Assembly (NCBI RefSeq): GCF_001426945.1 | Contig: NZ_LMFS01000003.1 | Coordinates: forward strand, 745,359-809,358 | Origin: Pseudolabrys sp. Root1462 | GTDB taxonomy: Bacteria > Pseudomonadota > Alphaproteobacteria > Rhizobiales > Xanthobacteraceae | Length of the DNA stretch: 64,000 bases | Reading direction: 5' to 3' | Shown: piece after piece, positions 19,389-27,099 of the stretch | Layout of the letters: every line of letters starts with the position of its first letter | Position numbering within the stretch: the first letter of the stretch is position 1 | The notes under the pieces: model-generated | Databases searched by the model: none | What the model was told of the DNA's origin: nothing | The model's input: only the letters and a program-made list of their open reading frames with translations | Position numbers and translations under genes: made by a program

Positions 19389-19440
19389 CCGTCAGCCTTC
19401 GAGGTCACGCGCTGCGCGCGTTCGCACCTCAGGTTGACGG
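19389..19440. repeat. Degenerate palindromic repeat
   Basis: Nested inverted repeats: CCGTCA with TGACGG outside and GAGGT with ACCTC inside, around a CGCGC-rich centre. It contains CTTCGAGG, as does the element at 46538-46580, and the two look like members of one dispersed family common between genes in Bradyrhizobiaceae. It lies between convergent genes. Confidence 0.5.
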
Positions 19441-19465
19441 AACCGATCGCGTCGGCGCGAACGCC

Positions 19466-20122
19466 TCACCAGCCTCGAAGATCGACGACCGTGCTCTTGA
19501 GCGCGCGCAGGTCGGAGATCACGGCGCGGGCGCCGGCTTCGCCCAGCTGAGCGCCGAGTGTCGATCCGGCGTGGCTGCCGCCGACAAAGCCGATCACCGT
19601 CATGCCGGCTGCGACCGCCGCGGTGACGCCAGCCGCCGAATCCTCGACGACCAGGCAGTTAGCCGGCTCAACCCGCATCTGCCGCGCGACGTGCAGGAAC
19701 AGGTCCGGCGCCGGCTTTCCGTTGGGAACGTCGCCGGCCGAGAACAGGTTCGGTTCGAAAAAGCGCAGTAGATCTGTGGTCTCGAGGCTGACCCGGATAC
19801 GGTCGAGCGATGACGACGACGCCACGCATTTCGGTCCGCGCAGCCACGATAAAGCATGGGCCGCATGGGCGGTGGGGCGCAGTTCGGCGCGGAACTTGCG
19901 CAGGGTCGCCAGCGTCACCGTCTCGGCGAAACCATGCGGCAACTTGCGCCCCGAGGCGATCTCCACCTCGGCGAACATGTCGGCCTGGCGGCGGCCGGTG
20001 AAATAGCGCGCGACAAGGTCCGGCGTCAGCCCGAAGCCGGCGCGCATGAACTCCTGCGATACGATCGCGGTGGCAAGCGGCTCGCTGTCGACAAGCACGC
20101 CGTTGCAATCGAAGATGACCAC
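19466..20122 (-). CDS. HAD-superfamily protein with altered catalytic motif
   Basis: 218 residues resembling beta-phosphoglucomutase/phosphatase-type HADs with a helical cap. Motif I reads IFDCNGVLVDSEP: the nucleophile Asp is present, but the general acid/base Asp two residues later is Asn. Motif II is in VASSSS, motif III at GKPAPD, and motif IV at VVEDSAAGV. The GTG start at 20122 puts MVIFDCNG at the N-terminus, as usual for the family. A phosphatase would normally need the missing Asp, so activity may be slow, different, or lost. It stands alone on the minus strand. Confidence 0.8.
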   Translation of the reverse strand: MVIFDCNGVLVDSEPLATAIVSQEFMRAGFGLTPDLVARYFTGRRQADMFAEVEIASGRKLPHGFAETVTLATLRKFRAELRPTAHAAHALSWLRGPKCVASSSSLDRIRVSLETTDLLRFFEPNLFSAGDVPNGKPAPDLFLHVARQMRVEPANCLVVEDSAAGVTAAVAAGMTVIGFVGGSHAGSTLGAQLGEAGARAVISDLRALKSTVVDLRGW

Positions 20123-20425
20123 GAGTCCCCCGATCCGTGGCCGGATTAGCCGGCTGGTCTGTTTGTTGGAATACAAACGCCTACGAATGGGCGGCCTCTG
20201 GAGCCGCAACGCCACTCTTACAAACGAATCGCTGACTGCGAGCTTAGTCCGGCCGAATCGGTATGCAAGGCGCACCTGAAATTTAACATTCCGCAATGCT
20301 GTTCCGCGCGCTCACTCCGGAATCAGATACCGCACGAAAACCACAAGCGCCCAAAGAAAAAGGCCGGCCAATCGGCCAGCCTTGGTGTTGCTTATAACGA
20401 AGCTCGTCGGGAGGCGCAGGGCGCT
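20123..20425. other. Intergenic region between HAD gene and F0 operon
   Basis: 303 bp with no ORF that I can support. It contains the atp operon terminator (20361-20382) and, near the HAD start, a 6-bp hairpin GTTTGT/ACAAAC (20162-20179). No promoter for the HAD gene is obvious by eye. Confidence 0.4.
20355..20382 (-). terminator. Rho-independent terminator of the F0 ATP synthase operon
   Basis: Read on the minus strand, a 9-bp GC-rich stem (AGGCTGGCC with GGCCGGCCT, one G-T pair) with a four-base loop is followed directly by TTTTTCTTT. It lies about 45 bp beyond the atpF stop. Confidence 0.8.
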
Positions 20426-20920
20426 CTAGTTCAGCTTCTTGCGGACGTCTTCAATGCCGCGGCTGATCAACTCGCCGGCCAGCGCGCCCTTGGCCTCGGT
20501 CGAGAGGATCCGCTCGGCGGCGGAGATGGCCGCTTCGGCGGCGGCGGCGCGGACATCGGCCGCGGCCTGCGCTTCGGCCTGGGCAATCTTGACCTCGGCC
20601 ATCTTGGTGCGGCGGGCGACGAACTCTTCGATCTTGGCCTTGGCTTCGACCGCCATCCGGGCGGCGTCTTCCTTGGCGCCGGCGACGATGCTCTGCGCTT
20701 CGGATTCAGCAGCGGCGCGCTTGCGCTGATATTCGGCCAGAACCGCAGCCGCTTCTTCCTTCAGCTTGCGGGCCTCGTCGAGTTCCGCCTGGATGCGGGC
20801 GGCGCGGTCGTCGAGCGACTTGGCCAGCATCTTGTGGACGCCGATGTAGCCCAAGCCTGCGATGAACAGGACGAAGGCGATGGCGACCCAGGTTTCGCCC
20901 TCGAGGAAAAATTCGGCCAT
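20426..20920 (-). CDS. atpF: F0F1 ATP synthase subunit b
   Basis: 164 residues: one N-terminal membrane helix (about residues 8-28) followed by a long charged alpha-helical stalk rich in Ala, Glu, Lys and Arg. It forms the peripheral stator with b'. Alphaproteobacteria and cyanobacteria use a b/b' heterodimer, and both genes are adjacent here with a 6 bp gap. It is the last gene of the F0 operon. Confidence 0.93.
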   Translation of the reverse strand: MAEFFLEGETWVAIAFVLFIAGLGYIGVHKMLAKSLDDRAARIQAELDEARKLKEEAAAVLAEYQRKRAAAESEAQSIVAGAKEDAARMAVEAKAKIEEFVARRTKMAEVKIAQAEAQAAADVRAAAAEAAISAAERILSTEAKGALAGELISRGIEDVRKKLN

Positions 20921-20926
20921 TGTCGA

Positions 20927-21475
20927 TTACCTCTTGAGCGCGTCGGCGACTGCGGCCGTGACCGCCTGATCGCTTGGCGCCTTGCCGATGAGCCGTTCGA
21001 CGATGGCCCGGGCGGCGTCCTCGGCGATGCCGCGAACGTTGGTCATTGCCGCCTGTTTGGTCGTCGCGATGGTCTTCTCGGCGTCGGTGAGCTTGACGTT
21101 AAGCTCGTCTTCCAGCGCCTTGCGGCGGGTTTCCGCCTCCGCCGCCTGCTTGTCGCGGGTTTCGTTGGCGATCGCCTGCGCGTTGGCGCGGGCATCGGCC
21201 AGCGCCTTCTCGTAGGCCGCCACCGCCGCGTCCGACTGCTCCTTGAGCGTGCCGGCCTCGGCAATGTCGCCGTCGATCCGCTTCTGGCGGTTCTCGATGA
21301 CGCTGCCGACGCGCGGCAGCGCCCATTTGGACATCAGGACGAAGAGCAGGACGAAAGCGATCGCGAGCCAGACAAGCTGCGAGGCATAGGAATGCGAGTC
21401 AAAAGGCGGAAAGCCCGTCTTATGCTCACCTGCCGGAATGTGCTCGGTGCTTGTCGTGTGCTTTGGTTCGGCCAT
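20927..21475 (-). CDS. atpG: F0F1 ATP synthase subunit b'
   Basis: 182 residues. A 30-residue polar N-terminal tail (MAEPKHTTSTEH) precedes the membrane helix QLVWLAIAFVLLFVLMS and then a coiled-coil stalk. The extended N-terminus and DNRQKRI-like region (IENRQKRIDGDI) are typical of the b' paralogue. It pairs with atpF to hold the F1 head against the c-ring. Confidence 0.92.
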   Translation of the reverse strand: MAEPKHTTSTEHIPAGEHKTGFPPFDSHSYASQLVWLAIAFVLLFVLMSKWALPRVGSVIENRQKRIDGDIAEAGTLKEQSDAAVAAYEKALADARANAQAIANETRDKQAAEAETRRKALEDELNVKLTDAEKTIATTKQAAMTNVRGIAEDAARAIVERLIGKAPSDQAVTAAVADALKR

Positions 21476-21514
21476 CGTCTTTACTGCCTTGGTGCCCGGT
21501 GCGTCGGCTCTCGA

Positions 21515-21742
21515 TTAGAGAGCGAACAGCAGCAAGAGGGCGATCAGCAGCGAGAAGATGCCGAGCGCTTCGGTGATGGCGAAGCCGAAAATCAGGTTGC
21601 CGAACTGGCCCTGAGCCGCCGACGGATTGCGGATCGCCGCCGCCAGGTAGTTGCCGAAAATGATGCCGACACCGACGCCCGCGCCGCCCATGCCGATCGC
21701 CGCGATGCCCGCGCCGATGTACTTCGCTGCCACTGGATCCAT
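21515..21742 (-). CDS. atpE: F0F1 ATP synthase subunit c
   Basis: 75-residue helical hairpin forming the rotor ring. The glycine-rich first helix ([17 protein letters not shown]), the polar loop RNP (residues 38-40, where many bacteria have RQP), and the proton-carrying Glu58 in ITEALG are visible. No sodium-binding signature is seen, so it is proton-coupled. Confidence 0.96.
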   Translation of the reverse strand: MDPVAAKYIGAGIAAIGMGGAGVGVGIIFGNYLAAAIRNPSAAQGQFGNLIFGFAITEALGIFSLLIALLLLFAL

Positions 21743-21780
21743 AGCCTAACTCCTTCTGGTTTTTTGCTTGACCCGAGCCC

Positions 21781-22536
21781 TTAGTGGCCCGGGTGAATAG
21801 CGTCATTGAGGTAGATGCAGGTGAGAATTGCAAACACATAGGCCTGCAAGAAAGCCACCAGCGTTTCGAGCGCCATCAGGATGACGATCATGCCGAAGGG
21901 CAGGATGCCGCCGATCCAGCCGATCGCGCCCATCGCGCTGCCCATCAGAATGATGAAGCCCGCGAAAACCTGCAGCGTAATGTGACCCGCCAGCATGTTG
22001 GCGAACAGACGAACCGAGTGCGAGATCGGCCGCGACACGAAGGAGAGCACTTCGATGAACACGATCAGCGGCAGGATGGCGATCGGCACGCCCTTGGGCA
22101 CGAACAGATTGAAGAAGTGGAAACCGTGACGGTACAGGCCGTACAGCAGCACGGTGAGGAACACCATGATCGCCAGCGCGGCGGTGACGATGATGTGGCT
22201 GGTGACGGTGAAGGTGTAGGGCACCAGGCCGATGAAGTTCAGCGTCAGCACGAACATGAAGAGCGTGAAGACGAAGGGGAAGAACTTCATGCCTTCCGAA
22301 CCGGCGGTCGAACGCACGGTGGTGGCGACAAATTCGTAGGATAATTCCGCTGCCGATTGCAGGCGCGAGGGAACCAGACTCTTCTTGGCGGTGCCGATGA
22401 TCAGGAAGGCGGTGATGATGACCACCGCGGTGAGCATGAACAGCGCCGAATTGGTAAAGGCGATCTCGGTGTTACCGATGTGAGCGACCGGGAAGAACTC
22501 GACAATGCGGAACTGATGGATTGGATCGGCGGCCAT
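21781..22536 (-). CDS. atpB: F0F1 ATP synthase subunit a
   Basis: 251-residue membrane stator subunit that forms the proton half-channels. The essential Arg is in the helix [15 protein letters not shown], and the conserved C-terminal helix with [17 protein letters not shown] follows. About five membrane helices are seen. It is 14 bp after atpI. Confidence 0.96.
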   Translation of the reverse strand: MAADPIHQFRIVEFFPVAHIGNTEIAFTNSALFMLTAVVIITAFLIIGTAKKSLVPSRLQSAAELSYEFVATTVRSTAGSEGMKFFPFVFTLFMFVLTLNFIGLVPYTFTVTSHIIVTAALAIMVFLTVLLYGLYRHGFHFFNLFVPKGVPIAILPLIVFIEVLSFVSRPISHSVRLFANMLAGHITLQVFAGFIILMGSAMGAIGWIGGILPFGMIVILMALETLVAFLQAYVFAILTCIYLNDAIHPGH

Positions 22537-22550
22537 TTTCTATTCGTGCT

Positions 22551-22928
22551 CTACTTCGACTTTAAACGTTCGGATTGTTCACTGACGACGCCAGCGGCCC
22601 GCATCACATTGAGTACCCCGGCGGCGAAGCCGAGCAACAGGAACAGGATCAGCCCCCACGGCGAGATACCGAGCCAGCGATCCAAAAGCCAGCCCAATCC
22701 CCCACCTACCAGCACGCCGGCGACAAGCTCGGTCGACATGCGGAACCCGCGCGCATAAGCCGAAGCCGAATTGGCGGCCTTGGCATTCGATCGAGCGTCG
22801 TCATCTTGGTCGGTTTGCCGGTTCGCGGTTGCGATCCGTTCGCCCAGACGCTCGAGCCTCGCGGAGAGAGCAGCTTCGTCGTCCGACGGATTTTTGTGAT
22901 CTTTATCGCCGCGCCTGCCGTCAGCCAT
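22551..22928 (-). CDS. atpI: AtpI/AtpZ family ATP synthase accessory protein
   Basis: 125 residues: a charged N-terminal half (about 60 residues) followed by two transmembrane helices (ELVAGVLVGGGLGWLLDRWLG and GLILFLLLGFAAGVLNV). AtpI-type proteins help assemble the c-ring and may carry magnesium. It leads the F0 operon in the order I-B-E-F'-F normal for alphaproteobacteria, where F1 genes are elsewhere. Confidence 0.9.
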   Translation of the reverse strand: MADGRRGDKDHKNPSDDEAALSARLERLGERIATANRQTDQDDDARSNAKAANSASAYARGFRMSTELVAGVLVGGGLGWLLDRWLGISPWGLILFLLLGFAAGVLNVMRAAGVVSEQSERLKSK

Positions 22929-22989
22929 GCTTTCGACCTGCGTGGTTTAAAGGCTCCGCAATCGTCCCGCCGCCCTAAAAGCCGCGCGG

Positions 22990-23018
22990 ACCATACTGGC
23001 GGTGTGTATCCAAGTCAA
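22990..23018 (-). promoter_or_regulatory. Sigma-70-type promoter of the F0 operon
   Basis: On the minus strand TTGACT (23013-23018) and TATGGT (22990-22995) are separated by 17 bp, close to the RpoD consensus. Transcription start would fall near 22983, about 55 bp before atpI. Confidence 0.6.
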
Positions 23019-23202
23019 GAAACCGGAGTATTCATTTAAGATATTGATTTTGCACAGAATATCGCGATTTCCGAATGGTCCTGAGAGGCCTCGCTTGCGA
23101 GGCGGGACCGCCGTCAACAGGATCGGCGTTGTTGCGGTTACAGGCGTCACATCACGGGTGCTAAACTTGTTACGTCATGACGAACCGGGAAGGACGAGGG
23201 CC

Positions 23203-23796
23203 ATGCGATCCGCCCGTCTCACACTAGCGACAGCTATCGTTTTTGCCGCGCTGGGCAGCGCTTTGGCGCAGAGTCCGGCGCAGCAGCCCGCTCCGGATGC
23301 GGTTGAGCCGCCGACACAGGATCGGCTCAAGGAACCGCCAGGCCAGACACCGCCGGCGCCGCCTGACGCCGCGGCGAGGGACATTGTGCCGCAGGCGTCG
23401 GGACGGTTCAGCTTCACCAAGGTCGATGGCGGTGTGCTGCGGCTCGACAGCGCCACCGGCCACATGAGCTTCTGCAGTCAGCACACGGTCGGCTGGGCCT
23501 GCGAGGCCGTGCCGGAGGATCGCGCCGCGCTCGATGCCGAAATCGCCCGGCTGCAGCGCGACCTCGCCAGCCTCAAGGACGAGATCGCCAAGGCGCAGCT
23601 GCCACCGGAGCCGCCGCGGCCGCCGGCCGACCTTTCGCCGCAGCCTCCGGGTCAAGGCAAGGCGCAAGACGACGCGAAACTCAGGCTGCCAAGTCGCGAG
23701 GAGATGGAGCGTGCCCGCGCCGCCCTGGAGCGCGCCTGGCAACACCTCGTCGACATGATCACCCAGTTCCAGAAAGACATGATGAAGAAAGGCTAG
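23203..23796 (+). CDS. Secreted proline-rich protein with coiled-coil region
   Basis: 197 residues with a signal peptide cleaved after ALGSALA. A proline-rich linker follows, then a small conserved-looking unit GRFSFTKVDGGVLRLD with CSQHTVGWACEAV (two Cys likely paired), a predicted coiled coil, and a polar C-terminus. Similar proteins occur as hypotheticals in Rhizobiales. ATG 23203 with AAGGACGAGG before it is preferred to upstream starts, because it gives a clean signal peptide. It is 1 bp before yjbQ. No function recognised. Confidence 0.75.
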   Translation: MRSARLTLATAIVFAALGSALAQSPAQQPAPDAVEPPTQDRLKEPPGQTPPAPPDAAARDIVPQASGRFSFTKVDGGVLRLDSATGHMSFCSQHTVGWACEAVPEDRAALDAEIARLQRDLASLKDEIAKAQLPPEPPRPPADLSPQPPGQGKAQDDAKLRLPSREEMERARAALERAWQHLVDMITQFQKDMMKKG

Positions 23797-23797
23797 C

Positions 23798-24259
23798 GTG
23801 CCGCGCCGACTGTCTTCCCTAAGCGAGAGCTCGCCGCAAACCATCGTCACCGCGACGCTGAGCGTGACGACGCACGGCACCGGATTCACAGAGATCACCG
23901 GCGACGCGCGTGCCTTCATCGAACAGGCGAGCGCCGGCGAAGGCGTCTTCCTCGCTTTCCTGCGTCACACTTCGGCGTCGCTGACGATTCAGGAGAACGC
24001 CGATCCCGACGTGCAGACCGACCTGACGACGGCGCTCGATCGCCTGGCGCCGGAAGCAGCGCCGTGGATCCACGACGCCGAAGGGCCCGACGACATGCCG
24101 GCGCATGTGAAGGCCATGCTTAACGGGGTGTCGCTCCATGTGCCGGTCAAGGACGGTCGGCTGATGCTCGGGACCTGGCAGGGTATCTATCTGGTCGAAC
24201 ATCGCCGCGCGCCGCATACGCGTGAAGTGATCTTCCAGTTCATCGGCAGCCGCATCTGA
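23798..24259 (+). CDS. YjbQ/UPF0047 family protein
   Basis: 153 residues of the YjbQ family, described as having weak thiamine-phosphate synthase activity in some members. The conserved GEGVFLAFLRHTSASLTIQE, the DAEGPDDMPAHVKA segment and the C-terminal GTWQGIYLVEHRR are all present, with His residues that form the proposed active site. The GTG start follows the preceding stop at once, so the two are cotranscribed. The true in vivo reaction is unsettled. Confidence 0.9.
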   Translation: MPRRLSSLSESSPQTIVTATLSVTTHGTGFTEITGDARAFIEQASAGEGVFLAFLRHTSASLTIQENADPDVQTDLTTALDRLAPEAAPWIHDAEGPDDMPAHVKAMLNGVSLHVPVKDGRLMLGTWQGIYLVEHRRAPHTREVIFQFIGSRI

Positions 24260-24316
24260 TTGGATCGCGTTTTCGAACGGCGAACCGGCTTCCGCTCCCC
24301 TGTAAACGCTCCGATC

Positions 24317-24345
24317 AAAAAAATGCCCCGCGAAGTGCGGGGCAT
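24317..24345 (-). terminator. Terminator of the MHS transporter gene
   Basis: A 9-bp stem ATGCCCCGC/GCGGGGCAT with a 5-base loop is followed on the minus strand by a run of seven T. It lies about 56 bp after the transporter stop. On the plus strand it could also end the YjbQ transcript, though without the T-tract. Confidence 0.8.
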
Positions 24346-24400
24346 GAAATCGTCAAGGAAAAAGGCGGGCGGTGGTGTCTGCCACCGCCCGTTCTCGTTA

Positions 24401-26083
24401 CTACGTGATGTCGCGGTCCTTGGTCTCGGGCAGGAAGAAGAAGCCCACGACCACGGTGATCGACGCGAAGATGACCGGGTACCAGAGACCGGCGTAAATG
24501 TTGCCGGTCGAGGCCACGATCGCGAAGGCGGTGGCCGGCAGAAGGCCGCCGAACCAGCCGTTGCCGATGTGATACGGCAGCGACATCGAGGTGTAGCGAA
24601 TCTTGGTCGGGAAGAGTTCGACCAGCATCGCCGCGATCGGGCCGTAGACCATCGTGACGAAGATCACGAGGACCAGCAACAGACCGATGATGGCCGCCGT
24701 GTTCGCTTTGAAGATATCGAACGGGTGGTTCATCTTCACGATGCCGGGATCGCCAGCCTTCGGGTAGCCCGCCGCCTGCACGGCCGCGAGAACCTGCGGA
24801 TTGGCCGCTGCCGCGGGGTACGGCACTTCCTTGCCATTGACGACGACCTTCACGCCGGAGCCGGTCGCGCCATAGGTGGTCGAATACTTGACCGACTGGA
24901 GGGCGAGGAAGGCACGGGCGGTGTCGCACGGCTTGGTGAAGACGCGCGTGCCGACCGGGTTGAACAGATCGCCGCAGAGCGCGGGATCCGAGACGACTTC
25001 AACCTTGACCGTCTCGATGGCCTTTTCCAGCGCCGGGTTGGCGTTGCTCGTGATCATCTTGAAGATCGGGAAGAAGGTCAGCGCCGCGATCAAGCATCCG
25101 CCGAGGATGATCGGTTTGCGGCCGATCCTGTCGGACAACGCGCCGAACAGGATGAAGCCGCCGGTGCCCAGCAACAGGGACCAGGCGATCAGCAGGTTGG
25201 CGGTGTAGCCGTCGACCTTGAGGATCGATTGCATGAAGAACAGCGCGTAGAACTGGCCGGTGTACCAGACCACGCCCTGGCCCATCACGCCGCCGAGCAG
25301 GGCGATGAGAACGATCTTGGCATTGCTCCAGTTGGCGAAGGCTTCGGTCAACGGCGCTTTCGAGCCCTTTCCTTCGTCCTTCATCTTCTGGAAGACCGGC
25401 GATTCATTCAGCTTCAACCGGATGATGACCGAGACGCCGAGCAGCACGACCGAGACCAGGAACGGAATGCGCCAGCCCCAGGCGGCGAAAGCCGGCTCGC
25501 CAAGGATCGTGCGGGTGAACAGGATCACCAGCAGCGACAGGAACAGGCCGAGGGTCGCGGTGGTCTGGATGAACGACGTGTAGTAGCCGCGCTTGCCCAT
25601 CGGCGAGTGCTCGGCGACGTAAGTTGCGGCGCCGCCGTATTCGCCGCCGAGTGCGAGGCCCTGCAACAGGCGCAGACCGATCAGGATGATCGGGGCCGCG
25701 ATGCCGATGGAGGCAGCGCTCGGGAGCAGGCCGACGATGAAGGTCGACAAGCCCATGATGAGGATGGTGACGAGGAAGGTGTATTTGCGGCCGACGATGT
25801 CGCCGACGCGGCCGAACACGATTGCGCCGAACGGACGAACGATGAAGCCGGCGGCGAAGGCCAGCAGCGCGAAGATGTCGCGCGTCGCCTGATTGAACAT
25901 CGGCTGGTTGGTCGCCGGGTCGATGACACCGAAGAACTGCGTGCCGATGATCGCTGCGAGCGAGCCGAAAAGATAGAAGTCGTACCATTCGAAAACGGTG
26001 CCGAGCGATGATGCGAAGATGACGAAACGTTCGTCCTTCGTCATGCCGGCGCCCCGCGTCGCCGATGCTGCCATAGCTGACAT
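24401..26083 (-). CDS. MHS-family (metabolite:H+ symporter) MFS transporter with periplasmic insert
   Basis: 560-residue inner-membrane carrier of the metabolite:H+ symporter subgroup, whose known members move carboxylates, proline or betaine. The MHS N-terminal hallmark TVFEWYDFYLFGSLA lies in helix 1, the DRIGRKP loop after helix 8 is intact, and VYGPIAAMLVELFP marks helix 10. Between helices 9 and 10 there is a periplasmic insert of about 115 residues (about 346-460) with two Cys (about 370 and 386). ATG 26083 follows a GGGGG site. It is divergent from the LuxR response regulator and may be its target. Confidence 0.88.
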   Translation of the reverse strand: MSAMAASATRGAGMTKDERFVIFASSLGTVFEWYDFYLFGSLAAIIGTQFFGVIDPATNQPMFNQATRDIFALLAFAAGFIVRPFGAIVFGRVGDIVGRKYTFLVTILIMGLSTFIVGLLPSAASIGIAAPIILIGLRLLQGLALGGEYGGAATYVAEHSPMGKRGYYTSFIQTTATLGLFLSLLVILFTRTILGEPAFAAWGWRIPFLVSVVLLGVSVIIRLKLNESPVFQKMKDEGKGSKAPLTEAFANWSNAKIVLIALLGGVMGQGVVWYTGQFYALFFMQSILKVDGYTANLLIAWSLLLGTGGFILFGALSDRIGRKPIILGGCLIAALTFFPIFKMITSNANPALEKAIETVKVEVVSDPALCGDLFNPVGTRVFTKPCDTARAFLALQSVKYSTTYGATGSGVKVVVNGKEVPYPAAAANPQVLAAVQAAGYPKAGDPGIVKMNHPFDIFKANTAAIIGLLLVLVIFVTMVYGPIAAMLVELFPTKIRYTSMSLPYHIGNGWFGGLLPATAFAIVASTGNIYAGLWYPVIFASITVVVGFFFLPETKDRDIT

Positions 26084-26379
26084 GTTGCCCCCAAAGGCTT
26101 GTTTGGATGTTTCCTCGTCGCGGCAGAGCACTTTTGAATCTCGGCCGCGGCGGCGACATCGTAGTCGCAAAGCCTCGGAACCCGCCTATTAGACTTTAGG
26201 CTATTTTACCGGCATAAATTACTACGGATGCTGACTTTTTGCAGTGCGAATAAAAGGCCCCGCCGCCGCGCTTCGGGGAAAGGTGAATTACCTGCGCGCA
26301 ACAATCCGAGACGCCCGCGACAAAAGTTCTATATAGAGGGCGACAGGGTGACAGCGGCCGGCAGGGCCGGTTTTTCGAG
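26084..26379. other. Divergent promoter region, transporter/response regulator
   Basis: About 300 bp between the transporter (minus) and the response regulator (plus). It holds an AT-rich stretch at 26186-26225 with TAGACTTTAGGCTA and a TATATAG near 26331 that could serve as a -10 for the regulator. No clear paired -35 was found and no ORF is supported. Confidence 0.35.
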
Positions 26380-26382
26380 GTG

Positions 26383-27063
26383 ATGGTGAGCGAGGCTGTT
26401 GAATACAAGTTGTTGATTGCGGACGACCATCCGCTGTTCCGGGGCGCGCTGCGAGAGGGCATTTCCGGCCTGATGGACCGGGCGGAAATCGCCGAAGCCG
26501 GCACGTTCGATGAAGCGGTCGCGATCCTGGATCGCTCGGCCGATATCGACCTGGTGCTGCTCGATCTGGCGATGCCGGGCGCCCGAGGTTTTTCAGGCCT
26601 GATGTATCTGCGGACACAGTATCCGAGCGTGCCGGTCGTGGTGGTTTCGGCCAACGACGATCCGGCCACGATCCGCCGCTGCATGGAGTTCGGCGCCTCG
26701 GGATTCATCCCCAAGACGCTCGGCGTTGAGGACATGCGTGCGGCAATATCACGCATCCTCGGCGGCGGCCTGTGGACACCGCCGGACGTCGACCTCAGCG
26801 CCGGTTCGGATGCCGAGACCGCAGCCCTGATGGCGCGCATGGCGACCCTGACGCCGCAACAGGTGCGGGTCCTCATGATGCTGTCCGAAGGATTGCTGAA
26901 TAAGCAGATCGCCTACCAGCTCGGCGTGTCCGAGGCGACGGTGAAGGCCCATGTCTCGGCGATTCTGCAAAAGCTCGGCGTCGAGAGCCGTACCCAGGCG
27001 GTGATCGCCGCGGCCAAGATCGAAACGGGTCAGTGGTCGCAGGGTGCCGGCATCGAGGGCTGA
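26383..27063 (+). CDS. LuxR/NarL-type response regulator (CrbR/ErdR-like)
   Basis: 226 residues: a receiver domain (acidic pair in LLIADDHPLF, phospho-acceptor Asp in VLLDLAMPG, Lys in FIPKTL) joined to a C-terminal LuxR helix-turn-helix (LTPQQVRVLMMLSEGLLNKQIAYQL and VKAHVSAILQKLGV). It faces the symporter-type hybrid kinase gene and is divergent from an MHS transporter. In Pseudomonas and Vibrio, kinases of that architecture pair with LuxR regulators ErdR/CrbR to control acetate use, so pairing is likely by context. The exact start is uncertain among GTG 26380, ATG 26383 and GTG 26386. Confidence 0.88.
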   Translation: MVSEAVEYKLLIADDHPLFRGALREGISGLMDRAEIAEAGTFDEAVAILDRSADIDLVLLDLAMPGARGFSGLMYLRTQYPSVPVVVVSANDDPATIRRCMEFGASGFIPKTLGVEDMRAAISRILGGGLWTPPDVDLSAGSDAETAALMARMATLTPQQVRVLMMLSEGLLNKQIAYQLGVSEATVKAHVSAILQKLGVESRTQAVIAAAKIETGQWSQGAGIEG

Positions 27064-27070
27064 TGCTTAT

Positions 27071-27094
27071 CATCCCTCCTGCAATGGAGGGATG
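27071..27094. terminator. Hairpin between convergent regulator and kinase genes
   Basis: CATCCCTCC (27071-27079) pairs perfectly with GGAGGGATG (27086-27094) around a six-base loop. It lies in the 36 bp between the two stop codons and lacks a T-tract. Confidence 0.5.
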
Positions 27095-27099
27095 AAGAA

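Noticed and set aside
24260-26011. 583-codon open frame antisense to the MHS transporter
   Set aside because: Composed of charged repeats (Glu, Arg, Asp, Gln) without domain features; the transporter on the opposite strand is well supported.
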